NCBI GenBank assembly: GCA_030681795.1
Contig: JAUXRG010000063.1
Span: forward strand, 116,530 to 180,529
Reading direction: 5' to 3'
Source: Rubrivivax sp.
Lineage (GTDB): Bacteria; Pseudomonadota; Gammaproteobacteria; Burkholderiales; Burkholderiaceae_C
Length of the DNA stretch: 64,000 nt
A program made the position numbers and the translations under genes. The stretch's first letter is position 1. Each line of letters starts with the position of its first letter. The notes beneath the pieces are model-generated. The model saw nothing but the letters and a program-made list of their open reading frames with translations, was not told the origin of the DNA and did not search any database. Shown here in pieces: positions 28,707-36,799 of this stretch.

Positions 28707-29852
28707 TCAAAGGTGGCGCCAAAGCCAGGATTTCTGGTACAGGACCTTGCCCAGGTGCCAGAACGGATTCGGCCAACGCATGCGCACGTCGGGCAGCGGT
28801 TCGGCGTAGAAATTGCCGCTGCCCATGCCGGCCATGCCGCCGCCGGTCTCCAGGAAACACGCACCATGACCGTCAAAGCGAGCCGTTGCCGCCCGCCCAC
28901 GCCAGGCAGCGGCGATGTTCTGCGCCACCACCACGGCCTGCTTGCCGGCGAACACGCCGGCCTTGGGCAGCGGGCGGCCCATCTTGAGCGGAATCGCAGT
29001 CACGTCGCCGATGGCCCAGACCTTGGCGAACTTCGTCGCCAGCGTGCCCCGGTCCACCGGCACCCAACCCGATTCGCCGCACAGGCCGGCGTCCCTGACC
29101 ACGGCGGGAGCGCGGTGCGGTGGCACGTAGAGCAACAGGTCGAAGGCGGCGGTCTGACCTTCGGAGAAATGCAGGACGCCGTCATCGACCCGTACGACCT
29201 GGCGTTGCGGAAAGTAGGCGATGCCCTTGCGTTCCAGCATCGTCTTGATCTGGGCGCCAGCCACCGGGCCGGCCACCGGCATCGGCGCGGGCTCGGCGGC
29301 ATGGATGGCGATCTCTGTCCGGGCGCGCAGGCCGCGCTTGCGGCAGAACGCTTCGACCAGCATGGCCACCTCGTAGGGCGCGGCCGGGCACTTGTAGCCC
29401 GGCGCTGAAGTCAGAACGACGATGCGGCCGCCTTCGAATCGGTCGAGCGCGGTGCGGATCTGTTCAGCGCCGGAGAATGTGTAGAGATTGAGTCCGTGCT
29501 CTGCCAGGCCGGGGACGGTTTCCGGCGCGTAGTCTGCGCCCAGCGCCACGATCATCGCGTCGCCGGCCAGGGTCTTCGCACCGACCTCGACGGCCAAGCC
29601 GGACGGATCGATGCGCGAGATATCGCCGCTGACAAGCTCGATGCCCTTGGAGTTCAGCACTTCGAGCGGCCGCGTGAAATCCGCCGGTTCACTCTCGCCG
29701 ACGATGTGCCAGATCAGCGCAGGCGCGAAGACGAGACTCCGTTCGCGCTCGACCACGACGACGCGATCATCGGCCGGCAACCGTTTGCGTAGGGCCCGGG
29801 CGACGGCGATGCCGCCGATGCCTCCGCCGAGGACAAGGGCGGTGCGTCCCAT
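28707..29852 (-). CDS. Sulfide:quinone reductase-like FAD oxidoreductase
   Basis: 381 residues from the ATG at 29852 (overlaps the DsrE gene stop as TGATG). The N-terminus TALVLGGGIGGIAVARAL is a Rossmann FAD-binding motif. A Cys in GYKCPAAPYEVAMLVE matches a conserved redox Cys of SQR/flavocytochrome c sulfide dehydrogenase proteins; WAIGDVTAIPLKMGRPLPKAGVFA is the second FAD motif. The C-terminal part (MRWPNPFWHLGKVLYQKSWLW) is amphipathic, as in membrane-associated SQR. It probably oxidises sulfide or a related sulfur species and feeds electrons to quinone. NDH-2-type activity is less likely given the Cys. Part of an SQR-DsrE unit next to an ArsR-rhodanese regulator. Confidence 0.82.
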   Translation of the reverse strand: MGRTALVLGGGIGGIAVARALRKRLPADDRVVVVERERSLVFAPALIWHIVGESEPADFTRPLEVLNSKGIELVSGDISRIDPSGLAVEVGAKTLAGDAMIVALGADYAPETVPGLAEHGLNLYTFSGAEQIRTALDRFEGGRIVVLTSAPGYKCPAAPYEVAMLVEAFCRKRGLRARTEIAIHAAEPAPMPVAGPVAGAQIKTMLERKGIAYFPQRQVVRVDDGVLHFSEGQTAAFDLLLYVPPHRAPAVVRDAGLCGESGWVPVDRGTLATKFAKVWAIGDVTAIPLKMGRPLPKAGVFAGKQAVVVAQNIAAAWRGRAATARFDGHGACFLETGGGMAGMGSGNFYAEPLPDVRMRWPNPFWHLGKVLYQKSWLWRHL

Positions 29853-30202
29853 CAGAACACCAGCACCTTGTCGGCCTCGGTGGTCCAGTCCGCCAGCTGG
29901 GCCAGCGTGCTGCGCAACGCGCCCTCGACCATGTCCTCCTGCAGCAGGCCGCGGGCGTCCATGCAGGTGCCGCACAACCCCACTTCGCCCTTGCGCAGCA
30001 CCTTGCCGAGCATGAGCTGCACGTTGTAGTAGCCCTCGGGCACTTTCTGCCCGCTCTTGGCGCAGGCCACGGCGTCGGCCATCAGGAACAGCCGCACCCG
30101 CTGGTCCTCCTTGCCCGCCACCGCGGCGGCCAGGCGCAGCGCGTTGTAGGCGCGTTCGTTCCCGTAGGGAGCCTCGTTGAGGATGAACAGGGTGGAGGTC
30201 AT
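29852..30202 (-). CDS. DsrE/DsrF-like sulfur-carrier family protein
   Basis: 116 residues from the ATG at 30202. TSTLFILNEAPYGNERAYNALRLAAAV, VRLFLMADAVACAKSGQKVPEGYYNV and GEVGLCGTCMDARG are typical of small DsrE-like proteins; the CGTCMDARG pair of cysteines is the probable sulfur-binding site. It may accept persulfide sulfur from the adjacent SQR-like enzyme. It sits between the regulator gene (28 bp upstream) and the flavoprotein gene (overlapping). Confidence 0.88.
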   Translation of the reverse strand: MTSTLFILNEAPYGNERAYNALRLAAAVAGKEDQRVRLFLMADAVACAKSGQKVPEGYYNVQLMLGKVLRKGEVGLCGTCMDARGLLQEDMVEGALRSTLAQLADWTTEADKVLVF

Positions 30203-30230
30203 GGGGGTTCCTTGGTGGTTGACTTGGGCT

Positions 30231-30893
30231 TCAAGCCCGTGACACCGGCAGGCCGGCGGCCTGCCATTCGCTGACGCCATCGAAGGTCTTGCTCGCGCGG
30301 TAGCCGTGCGAGCGCAACAGCTTCACCGCCTCGTCGGACATCAGGCAGAACGGGCCGCGGCAGTAGGCGACGATCTCCACATCGCGCGGCAACTCGGCCA
30401 GGCGCTGCGCCAGCTCGGGCAGCGGCAGCGAGCGTGCATGGGGCAGGTGGGCGGTGTCGTATTCCAGCTGCGGTCGCACGTCGAGCACGATCACCTCACC
30501 GCGTTTGGCCTGGGCCAGCAGGTCCTTGCGGCCGACGCTCGCCAGCCGGTCGGGCTCGGCCATCATCTGCTGCAGCGCCAGGCGCAGTTCGAGCAAGTGC
30601 TCCTGCGCCACCTGGCGCAAGGTCACGCCAAGCTGCGCGACATCGTTGCCGCTCAGCCGGTAGATCATGCGCTTGCCCTCGCGCCGGCTCTGCACCAGCC
30701 GCGCTTCCTTCAAGGCCTTCAGGTGGGCGCTGGCGAGCTTGACGTCGATGGCCACTTCGGCGGCGACGACTTCGACCGCCTTCTCGCCCTGCGCCAGCAT
30801 CTCCAGCATCTCCAGCCGCTTGGGGCTGGCCAGCGCCTTGCCCACGCGGGCGACCTGTTCGTACAGAAGATCCTTCAGCGTTCGGTTGTTCAT
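30231..30893 (-). CDS. ArsR-family regulator with C-terminal rhodanese domain
   Basis: 220 residues from the ATG at 30893. An ArsR-type winged helix (10-100: ALASPKRLEMLEMLAQGEKAVEVVAAEV, LASAHLKALKEARLVQSRREGKRMIYRL) is joined to a rhodanese domain (about 120-215) with the active loop YCRGPFCLMSDE. The HTH part has no cysteine, unlike SqrR/BigR, so sulfur sensing most likely goes through the two rhodanese Cys (C-RGPF-C). It is first in the unit with DsrE and SQR-like genes and divergent from a cysteine desulfurase gene. A perfect palindrome 9 bp upstream is the likely operator, so autorepression relieved by sulfane sulfur is proposed. Confidence 0.9.
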   Translation of the reverse strand: MNNRTLKDLLYEQVARVGKALASPKRLEMLEMLAQGEKAVEVVAAEVAIDVKLASAHLKALKEARLVQSRREGKRMIYRLSGNDVAQLGVTLRQVAQEHLLELRLALQQMMAEPDRLASVGRKDLLAQAKRGEVIVLDVRPQLEYDTAHLPHARSLPLPELAQRLAELPRDVEIVAYCRGPFCLMSDEAVKLLRSHGYRASKTFDGVSEWQAAGLPVSRA

Positions 30894-30901
30894 AGAGTAC
30901 A

Positions 30902-30919
30902 TTCTAACGGGCGTTAGAA
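30902..30919. promoter_or_regulatory. Palindromic operator, ArsR-rhodanese regulator
   Basis: TTCTAACGGGCGTTAGAA: perfect 8-bp arms around GG, in the 115-bp divergent gap, 9 bp upstream of the regulator start and 90 bp upstream of the cysteine desulfurase start. It is in the right place to control both directions. Confidence 0.75.
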
Positions 30920-31008
30920 CGCACGGTAAAGTTCGCGGCGCAGATTCTGTGCGGGGCTGCCCTTGCGCCACCTGCCCGAGCCGGCCCGACCCCGACAGGG
31001 CGTGAGAC

Positions 31009-32151
31009 ATGAACGACCCCATTTATCTCGACTACAACGCCACCACACCGGTGGCGCGGGAAGTGCTCGATGCGATGCTGCCGTGGCTGCGCGGCGAGTT
31101 CGGCAATCCCTCCAGCACGCACCCCTATGGCCGACGCGCTGCGCAGGCGGTTGCTGCCGCGCGGCAGCAGGTGGCCGAACTGGTGGGCGCGCAGGCGCGG
31201 GAGATCGTCTTCACCGGCTGCGCGACCGAGGCCAACAATCTCGCGCTGCTGGGCACGGCACGCGCATCCGGTGACGCCAGGCGCCATCTGGTGATCAGCT
31301 CGGTCGAACATCCGGCGGTCATGGCACCGGCGCTTTATTTGCGCGATCAGGGATGGGCGCTGACGGTATTGCCGGTCGACGCGTTTGGACGCCTCGCACC
31401 CGAGCGCGTGGCCGACGCGCTGAGGCAGGATACGGCCCTGGTCTCGGTGATGCTCGCCAACAACGAGGTGGGTACGCTGCAGCCCATTCGTGAGATCGCC
31501 CGCATGACGCGCGAACGCAGCGTCCTGCTGCATACCGACGCCGCCCAGGCGGCCGGCAAGCTACCCCTGGACGTGGACGAACTCGGCGTCGATCTGCTGA
31601 CCCTGGCCGGCCACAAGTTCTACGCGCCCAAGGGGGTCGGCGCGCTGTACGTGCGCACCGGCACGCCGATTCGGTCGGTGATGCATGGCGCCGAGCAGGA
31701 GCAGGGCCTGCGGCCCGGTACCGAAAACGTGGCGGCCATCGTCGGGCTGGGTGCCGCGGCCGCCTTGGCCAAGACACGGCTGCCTGCCGCCGCGGCCCAC
31801 CTGCTCGCATTGCGCGAGCGCTTGCATGAACACCTGGCAAGCGCGATCCCGGGCCTGCGCCTCAACGGCCACCCCGAATACCGGCTGCCCAATACGCTGC
31901 ATGTGTCGTTCCCAGGTGTCAGCGGGCGCGCCTTGCTGGCCGAAGCCGCCGAGATCGTCGCCGCCTCGGTCGGGTCGGCCTGTCATTCGGAGCACGACGC
32001 CGTCAGCGGCGTGCTCGCCGCGATGGGTGTGGACGCGGCGCAGGCGGCCGGCGCCGTGCGCCTGTCGGTCGGGCGCATGACCACGCCGGACGAGGTGACG
32101 CGCGCAGCGGCGGGCCTGGTGGCCGCGTGGCAGCGGCTGCGCTCGCCGTGA
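31009..32151 (+). CDS. Cysteine desulfurase (NifS/IscS-like)
   Basis: 380 residues, class V PLP fold. N-terminus IYLDYNATTPV, PLP Lys in TLAGHKFYAPKGVGALYVR, and catalytic Cys in the loop SVGSACHSEHDAVSGV. It removes sulfur from cysteine to give alanine and an enzyme persulfide for Fe-S, thionucleoside or selenium pathways. There are no iscU/iscR genes alongside; instead it faces the ArsR-rhodanese regulator and precedes a methyltransferase, so a role in local sulfur trafficking or selenium metabolism is more likely than housekeeping Fe-S assembly. Confidence 0.92.
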   Translation: MNDPIYLDYNATTPVAREVLDAMLPWLRGEFGNPSSTHPYGRRAAQAVAAARQQVAELVGAQAREIVFTGCATEANNLALLGTARASGDARRHLVISSVEHPAVMAPALYLRDQGWALTVLPVDAFGRLAPERVADALRQDTALVSVMLANNEVGTLQPIREIARMTRERSVLLHTDAAQAAGKLPLDVDELGVDLLTLAGHKFYAPKGVGALYVRTGTPIRSVMHGAEQEQGLRPGTENVAAIVGLGAAAALAKTRLPAAAAHLLALRERLHEHLASAIPGLRLNGHPEYRLPNTLHVSFPGVSGRALLAEAAEIVAASVGSACHSEHDAVSGVLAAMGVDAAQAAGAVRLSVGRMTTPDEVTRAAAGLVAAWQRLRSP

Positions 32152-32816
32152 CTCCCACCGTGACGCCCGCCGAGACTCCCGAGAACTACGACGCCTGGTA
32201 CGACACACCGCGTGGCCGCTGGATCGGCGACACCGAGTACGCCCTCATCCGGCGCCTGCTGCATCTGCAGCCGGGTGAGCGCGTGCTCGACGTGGGCTGC
32301 GGCACGGGCTGGTTCACGCGACACGTGGTCGATGGTGGAGCCACGGTGGTCGGGCTCGATCGCGATGCCGAGGCCTTGGCCTTCGCGGCCCGCCGCGGCG
32401 CCGAGGGTGCCAGCTACGTTCGGGGTGATGCGATCGCGCTGCCGTTCGCCGACGCGTCGTTCGACGCGGTGATGTCGGTCACCGCGCTGTGTTTCGTGCA
32501 GGACTGGCCGCAGGCGCTGGCCGAAATCGTGCGCGTCAGCCGCCGCCGCTTCGTGCTCGGTTTGCTCAACCGCCACAGCCTGCTCTGGCGGGCCAAGGGC
32601 CGCCAAGGCGGCAGCGGGGCCTATCGTGGGGCGCACTGGCACACCCGCGCCGAGCTCGACCGTGAGTTGCGGGCTCTGCCGGTCCGCCACCTGCAATTCC
32701 GCTACGGCGTCTATCTGCCATCGGGGTCCGCCGCTGCGCAGGCGCTCGAGCGCACGCTGCCCTCCGGGTTGCCGCTGGGGGCGTTCATGGCCGTGGCCGG
32801 CGACGTGGGGCGCTGA
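32148..32816 (+). CDS. Class I SAM-dependent methyltransferase
   Basis: 222 residues from the GTG at 32148, which overlaps the desulfurase stop (GTGA); the ORF track uses a GTG 7 codons earlier. Motif I is RVLDVGCGTGWFTR (about residues 42-55), motif II is GLDRDAEALAFAARR and the motif III region is ALPFADASFDAVMSVTALCFV, as in the UbiE/Methyltransf_11 group. It transfers a methyl group from SAM to a small molecule; the substrate is not evident. Coupling to a cysteine desulfurase makes a thiol, selenide or arsenical substrate conceivable, but this is only context. Confidence 0.85.
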   Translation: MTPTVTPAETPENYDAWYDTPRGRWIGDTEYALIRRLLHLQPGERVLDVGCGTGWFTRHVVDGGATVVGLDRDAEALAFAARRGAEGASYVRGDAIALPFADASFDAVMSVTALCFVQDWPQALAEIVRVSRRRFVLGLLNRHSLLWRAKGRQGGSGAYRGAHWHTRAELDRELRALPVRHLQFRYGVYLPSGSAAAQALERTLPSGLPLGAFMAVAGDVGR

Positions 32817-32900
32817 CCGGCGCCGGGGTCGACCGCTTCCGGCCAGACGCCACAGCCCTGCCGCACCTGCGCGCGGCAAGGCCTTTCGGCGAGGCGGCGA

Positions 32901-35900
32901 CTACGCTCTGGTGACCTTGACGCGCGTGCTGCTGAAGTCCGGGATGCCGCCGCAGACTTCCACGAGCGGCGTATTGCCGAAGTCTTCGTCCAGGCGCGCG
33001 ATGGCGTTGTAGTTCAGGCCGGCCCCCATCTTCGGGTTGGGTTTGAGGCCCTGCGCATCGGTCACGGCCTTGCCGCCGAGAAACACCGACGCGGCATCGC
33101 GGATCGCCAGCCGGCTGGCGCCAAACTGGGTGTGGCCATAGTGGAAGGACACGCCCAGCGTGCCCGGGCGCACCAGGCTCGTGACCTTGACCTGGCCGGT
33201 GATGCCTGCCGGGTTGCTGCGCGAGGCGAGCCGGACCTGGTCGAGGTCCTTCACGCCCAGGCGCTTGGCGTCGGACTCGTGCATGTGCACGTGGTTCGTG
33301 GGCACCACTTCCATCGAGATCGATGACAGCACGGTGCGCGACTGCGTGTGCAGGTTCATCTTGTAGGTGACTGGCGCAAATGGGTAGTCCCGATCGATGG
33401 TCTCGATGCTGCGACCCATGGGCGTCATCGGCGGCGTGTGCTTCAGGGTGCCAGAGAAATACTCGCCGGTGATCGAGTTGCGAGTCGTCGCGAGTTGCTC
33501 GTTGTAGATCACCACCCGCTTGATGCCGTACTTGTGCTTCTCGCCATCGAATACGTCCGCGTACTTCGCCGTGAATACGCCGCCGCGGGCCAGCGCGTAG
33601 CAGACCTGCTTCCACTCCGCGGCCGGCAGGACGTTCTTGAACTTTGCCACCGGGTAGCTGCCTTCCACGAAGGCGACCTCGTCTTCAGGGGCCGCCTGCA
33701 GCTTTGCTCCTGAGGCCACGTTGGCGATCGCACGCAGGTAGAAGTCCTCCGCCCGGTCCAAGGCATGGGTCCTTCCGTCGCTGCCCTTGATGACGTCTGG
33801 GCCAAACCCGGGCAGCCCCACGGCCTTGGCCAGGTCGATGAGGAAGGTCTCTTCGCTGAAGGGACGACCGTCGGCGGTGCGCCCCGTCAACGGCTCGATG
33901 GTCGGCGTACGGATGCCGGTAAACCGCGAAGCCGGCGCATGGGGAGTGAGGAAACCGTAGTGCCCTTCCGAATAGGTGAGGTCGGGAACGATGTAGTCGG
34001 CAAAGACGTTCGACTCATTGACCGTGATGTCGATCGATACGAACAGCGGTACCTTGCTGCTGTCCTTGAGCGTCTGCGCATAGCGATAGCCGCCTGGAAT
34101 CGAATACACGGGGTTGAAGAAGTAGGTGAACAGGACCTTGCAGGGATAGGGGTAGCCCTGGTCGATGCCACTCATCGCCTCGACGCACAGCCCACCCACC
34201 GAGAACGGGTACCACGGCCGCTTGGACGGATAGCCCTTGTTCTTGAATTCGGTGGTCTTTTCGTAAGCGAACTTCTCGCGCGAAATGGGCGGCCCCTGAG
34301 TCTTGCGTTGCCCCGGGAAACTGGCCAGGTCGTACAGGCCGCTGCTCCATGCGGCAAGGCCACCGCCAGGTTTCATGTAGCCACCCTTGCGGTCTATGCT
34401 GCCGATGAGGACGCTGAGCATGGCCACCGGATAGGACGCATAGGTGCCGCTCAGGTAGTTGCCCGCGCCGTGGTACTGGGTGACGGCAGCGCGCGTGCCA
34501 TGCGAGGTGAACTCGCGCGCCGTGCGCACGATGGCATCGACGTCCACGCCGGAAATGGTGGCGTACTCCTCGATGGACTTCTCGCGCACGCCTTGTGCCA
34601 TCAGGTGGAACGAGGAGGCGACATGGATCGACGGGCCGCCTTCGGGCTGGGCCATCACCTCGGCGTCGAGTGTTGCTTCTTGCACTTGGTCGAACGCGAC
34701 CACGCCTGCCGGCCCGAGCACCATGTACTTTGCGCTCGCGTCACCGGTCAATGCCGGAAAGAGATCAGAGACTCTGAGGAACTTGCGGTAGTTCTTGTGG
34801 CGTGGGTCGACGATGACCAAGTGCGAGGCGTTGCTGTAGCAGCCATGCCCGATCTTGGCTGCAGCAATGGGGTTGGGCGCCGACAGAAAGGCCTTGTTGT
34901 GCCTATCGTTGTCGATGATCCAGCGGATCAGGCCCATCGAGAACGCGCCGTCCTGACCTGGCTTGATCGGGATCCAGTCGTCGGCGTGCGTGGAAGCGTT
35001 GGTCGCGCGCGGATCCACGATGGTGAATTTGACCTTGCCGGTCGAGTTGCGGTGTGCCACGGTGGCGGCGTAGGTGTTCACGCCCGGCTGCAGGGCCTCG
35101 TAGATGTTGGCGCCGATGACGAGGATGTATTCCGCGTGCACCGGGTCGGCCTTGAACTCGACCTCCTTTTGCTCCGAGATGGCCCAGTTGCCCATGCGAA
35201 AGCCGATGCCGCAGATGTCGGTGTGACCGATGCGGTTCACCGAACCGAGGCCTTGCTTGACGAACCGGTCCGAGAACTCCTTGCGTGCATTCTGGTCGCG
35301 GCCACCCAGGAACACGAACTGGTTGCGCACCGGCCCCAGTTCAGGCGCCGCCGCATCGATCAGGGCGTCGCTGTTGAGATCCTTGATACCCGGCACGGCA
35401 CGATCCTCGCCCAGGTGGGCGAACAGCTTTCCGCCTTGCGCCACCTCGCGAATGAGCTGATCCCACTCGATGGGCTCGAACTGGCCGGAGCCACGCGGGC
35501 CGGACCGCTTCAGGGGCTTGAGCACCCGATACGGGCTGTAGGCGTAGCTCGGGACATCCTGCGACTTGCCGCAAACCGGCGAGGGCAGCGCCAGCGACTG
35601 GGCCACCGGCGTGTCGTAAGGAATGGGGTCAAAACGGCTGTTGTAGGGGTGGTAGGGGTTGCCCGATTGCTTGACGAGCTTGCCTCCATCGACCACGGCG
35701 CGCACTCCGCAGCGCGCATTGCAACCCAGGCACACCGAGTGGACCACCTGGGTGCCCTTGTCGAGTTGCGTGGCGGCGGCCTTCTGGGCCTTGCGCGGGC
35801 TCACGTACTTGGGTGCCGCTTTCGCCTGGCCGATGCCGGCACCGAGTGCGACGGCCGAAGCCGATGTCGCGGCGAAGAACCGGCGGCGCGTGACGGAGGC

Positions 35901-35936
35901 GGCCGACACCGTGGCCTTGATGCGGCGTGCTTTCAT
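32901..35936 (-). CDS. TtrA-like molybdopterin oxidoreductase, catalytic subunit
   Basis: 1011 residues. A twin-arginine signal (SVTRRRFFAATSASAVALG) directs a folded enzyme to the periplasm. The N-terminal 4Fe-4S motif is CLGCNARCGVRAVVDGG with a later Cys in SPVCGKS. The overall pattern (GNPYHPYNSRFDPIPYDTPV, SPYRVLKPLKRSGPRGSGQ, LIRWIIDNDRHNKAFL, NASHLVIVD, FYLRAIANVASG, SITGEYFSGT) follows the tetrathionate reductase TtrA family closely. The likely Mo ligand is Cys in GHTDICGIG. It probably reduces a sulfur oxyanion, or oxidises one; close relatives handle other substrates. It overlaps the TtrB-like gene by 4 bp. No membrane subunit gene (TtrC) is present. Confidence 0.87.
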   Translation of the reverse strand: MKARRIKATVSAASVTRRRFFAATSASAVALGAGIGQAKAAPKYVSPRKAQKAAATQLDKGTQVVHSVCLGCNARCGVRAVVDGGKLVKQSGNPYHPYNSRFDPIPYDTPVAQSLALPSPVCGKSQDVPSYAYSPYRVLKPLKRSGPRGSGQFEPIEWDQLIREVAQGGKLFAHLGEDRAVPGIKDLNSDALIDAAAPELGPVRNQFVFLGGRDQNARKEFSDRFVKQGLGSVNRIGHTDICGIGFRMGNWAISEQKEVEFKADPVHAEYILVIGANIYEALQPGVNTYAATVAHRNSTGKVKFTIVDPRATNASTHADDWIPIKPGQDGAFSMGLIRWIIDNDRHNKAFLSAPNPIAAAKIGHGCYSNASHLVIVDPRHKNYRKFLRVSDLFPALTGDASAKYMVLGPAGVVAFDQVQEATLDAEVMAQPEGGPSIHVASSFHLMAQGVREKSIEEYATISGVDVDAIVRTAREFTSHGTRAAVTQYHGAGNYLSGTYASYPVAMLSVLIGSIDRKGGYMKPGGGLAAWSSGLYDLASFPGQRKTQGPPISREKFAYEKTTEFKNKGYPSKRPWYPFSVGGLCVEAMSGIDQGYPYPCKVLFTYFFNPVYSIPGGYRYAQTLKDSSKVPLFVSIDITVNESNVFADYIVPDLTYSEGHYGFLTPHAPASRFTGIRTPTIEPLTGRTADGRPFSEETFLIDLAKAVGLPGFGPDVIKGSDGRTHALDRAEDFYLRAIANVASGAKLQAAPEDEVAFVEGSYPVAKFKNVLPAAEWKQVCYALARGGVFTAKYADVFDGEKHKYGIKRVVIYNEQLATTRNSITGEYFSGTLKHTPPMTPMGRSIETIDRDYPFAPVTYKMNLHTQSRTVLSSISMEVVPTNHVHMHESDAKRLGVKDLDQVRLASRSNPAGITGQVKVTSLVRPGTLGVSFHYGHTQFGASRLAIRDAASVFLGGKAVTDAQGLKPNPKMGAGLNYNAIARLDEDFGNTPLVEVCGGIPDFSSTRVKVTRA

Positions 35937-36604
35937 ATTTCGACTCCCTCACCGGTCTTGCGATGCGCAACGTAGAGAACATTGGTCGTGATTCCCAACC
36001 CTGGCTTGCGGCGCGTGAGATCGGCCCGCTTGAGGTACTCGGCAAATTCACCTTGCGGTGCATTGAGGTCGCCGAAGATCCTGGCCCCGGCATCGCAGGC
36101 CTCCACGCAGGCGGGCAACAGACCCTTGTCGAGGCGGTCGATGCAGAAGTCGCACTTGTCGACCATGCCCTCGTGCCGCGGATCGAGGAAGCGCGCGTCG
36201 TAGGGGCATGCAGGCACGCACTTCCCGATTGAGACGCACTGCTCCCAGTCGGTGACGACGATGCCATTGGGTAGCTTGAAGGTCGCTTCGGCCCTGCAGG
36301 CCTTCACGCAGGGCGGGTCCTCGCAGTGGTTGCACTGTATGGGAGTGAAGGTCACGCGCTTTGCGCGCGACTTGGAGTGCTCAACGGCGACGACGCGGGT
36401 GTTGAACTTGCCGGGGACGGTCTTGTTTTGTACCTTGCAGGCGATTACGCAGGCTTGGCAGCCGCTGCAGCGGTTGAGGTCGATCACCATGCCCCACTTC
36501 GGTGTGCCCTCGTTCAGCGCGGCCGCACCCTTCGCTCCCATCAGGCCGGTGGCGCCGACCAGGCTCACCACGCCGCCCTTCATCAACAGCCTGCGCTCAT
36601 TCAT
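35933..36604 (-). CDS. TtrB-like 4Fe-4S ferredoxin subunit
   Basis: 223 residues from the ATG at 36604 (MNERRLLMKGG, an export-signal-like start). Four cysteine groups are visible: RCSGCQACVIAC, QCNHCEDPPCVKAC, QCVSIGKCVPAC and KCDFCIDR with PACVEAC. The third group lacks one of the expected cysteines (CVGCxxC in TtrB, CVSIGKC here), checked at nucleotide level (TGC GTC TCA ATC GGG AAG TGC). It would carry electrons between the TtrA-like subunit and a partner that is not encoded here. The 195-bp gap upstream to the transporter gene holds no other gene. Confidence 0.88.
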   Translation of the reverse strand: MNERRLLMKGGVVSLVGATGLMGAKGAAALNEGTPKWGMVIDLNRCSGCQACVIACKVQNKTVPGKFNTRVVAVEHSKSRAKRVTFTPIQCNHCEDPPCVKACRAEATFKLPNGIVVTDWEQCVSIGKCVPACPYDARFLDPRHEGMVDKCDFCIDRLDKGLLPACVEACDAGARIFGDLNAPQGEFAEYLKRADLTRRKPGLGITTNVLYVAHRKTGEGVEI

Positions 36605-36665
36605 CTCATCGTTCCTCGTAGCCCCTGTGTGATCAAGAACGCTACGCTGATCCATCAGGGCGGCA

Positions 36666-36679
36666 TTGACAAAAGTCAT
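36666..36679. promoter_or_regulatory. Possible FNR-like site upstream of ttrB-like gene
   Basis: TTGACAAAAGTCAT contains TGAC-N4-GTCA dyad symmetry and resembles a degenerate CRP/FNR-family site, 62-75 bp upstream of the ttrB-like start. Anaerobic control of such reductases is common, but the match is weak. Confidence 0.25.
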
Positions 36680-36799
36680 GGTTCGCCTGCTCGCCGAGTC
36701 GAGCTCCGCTGCGCATGGCAGCCGACTCACGCGTGGGCCACGGATCCAGGCCGGCCCAGGGACGACTCACCTCACGGAACCGGGCCCGAAGGATGGCGC

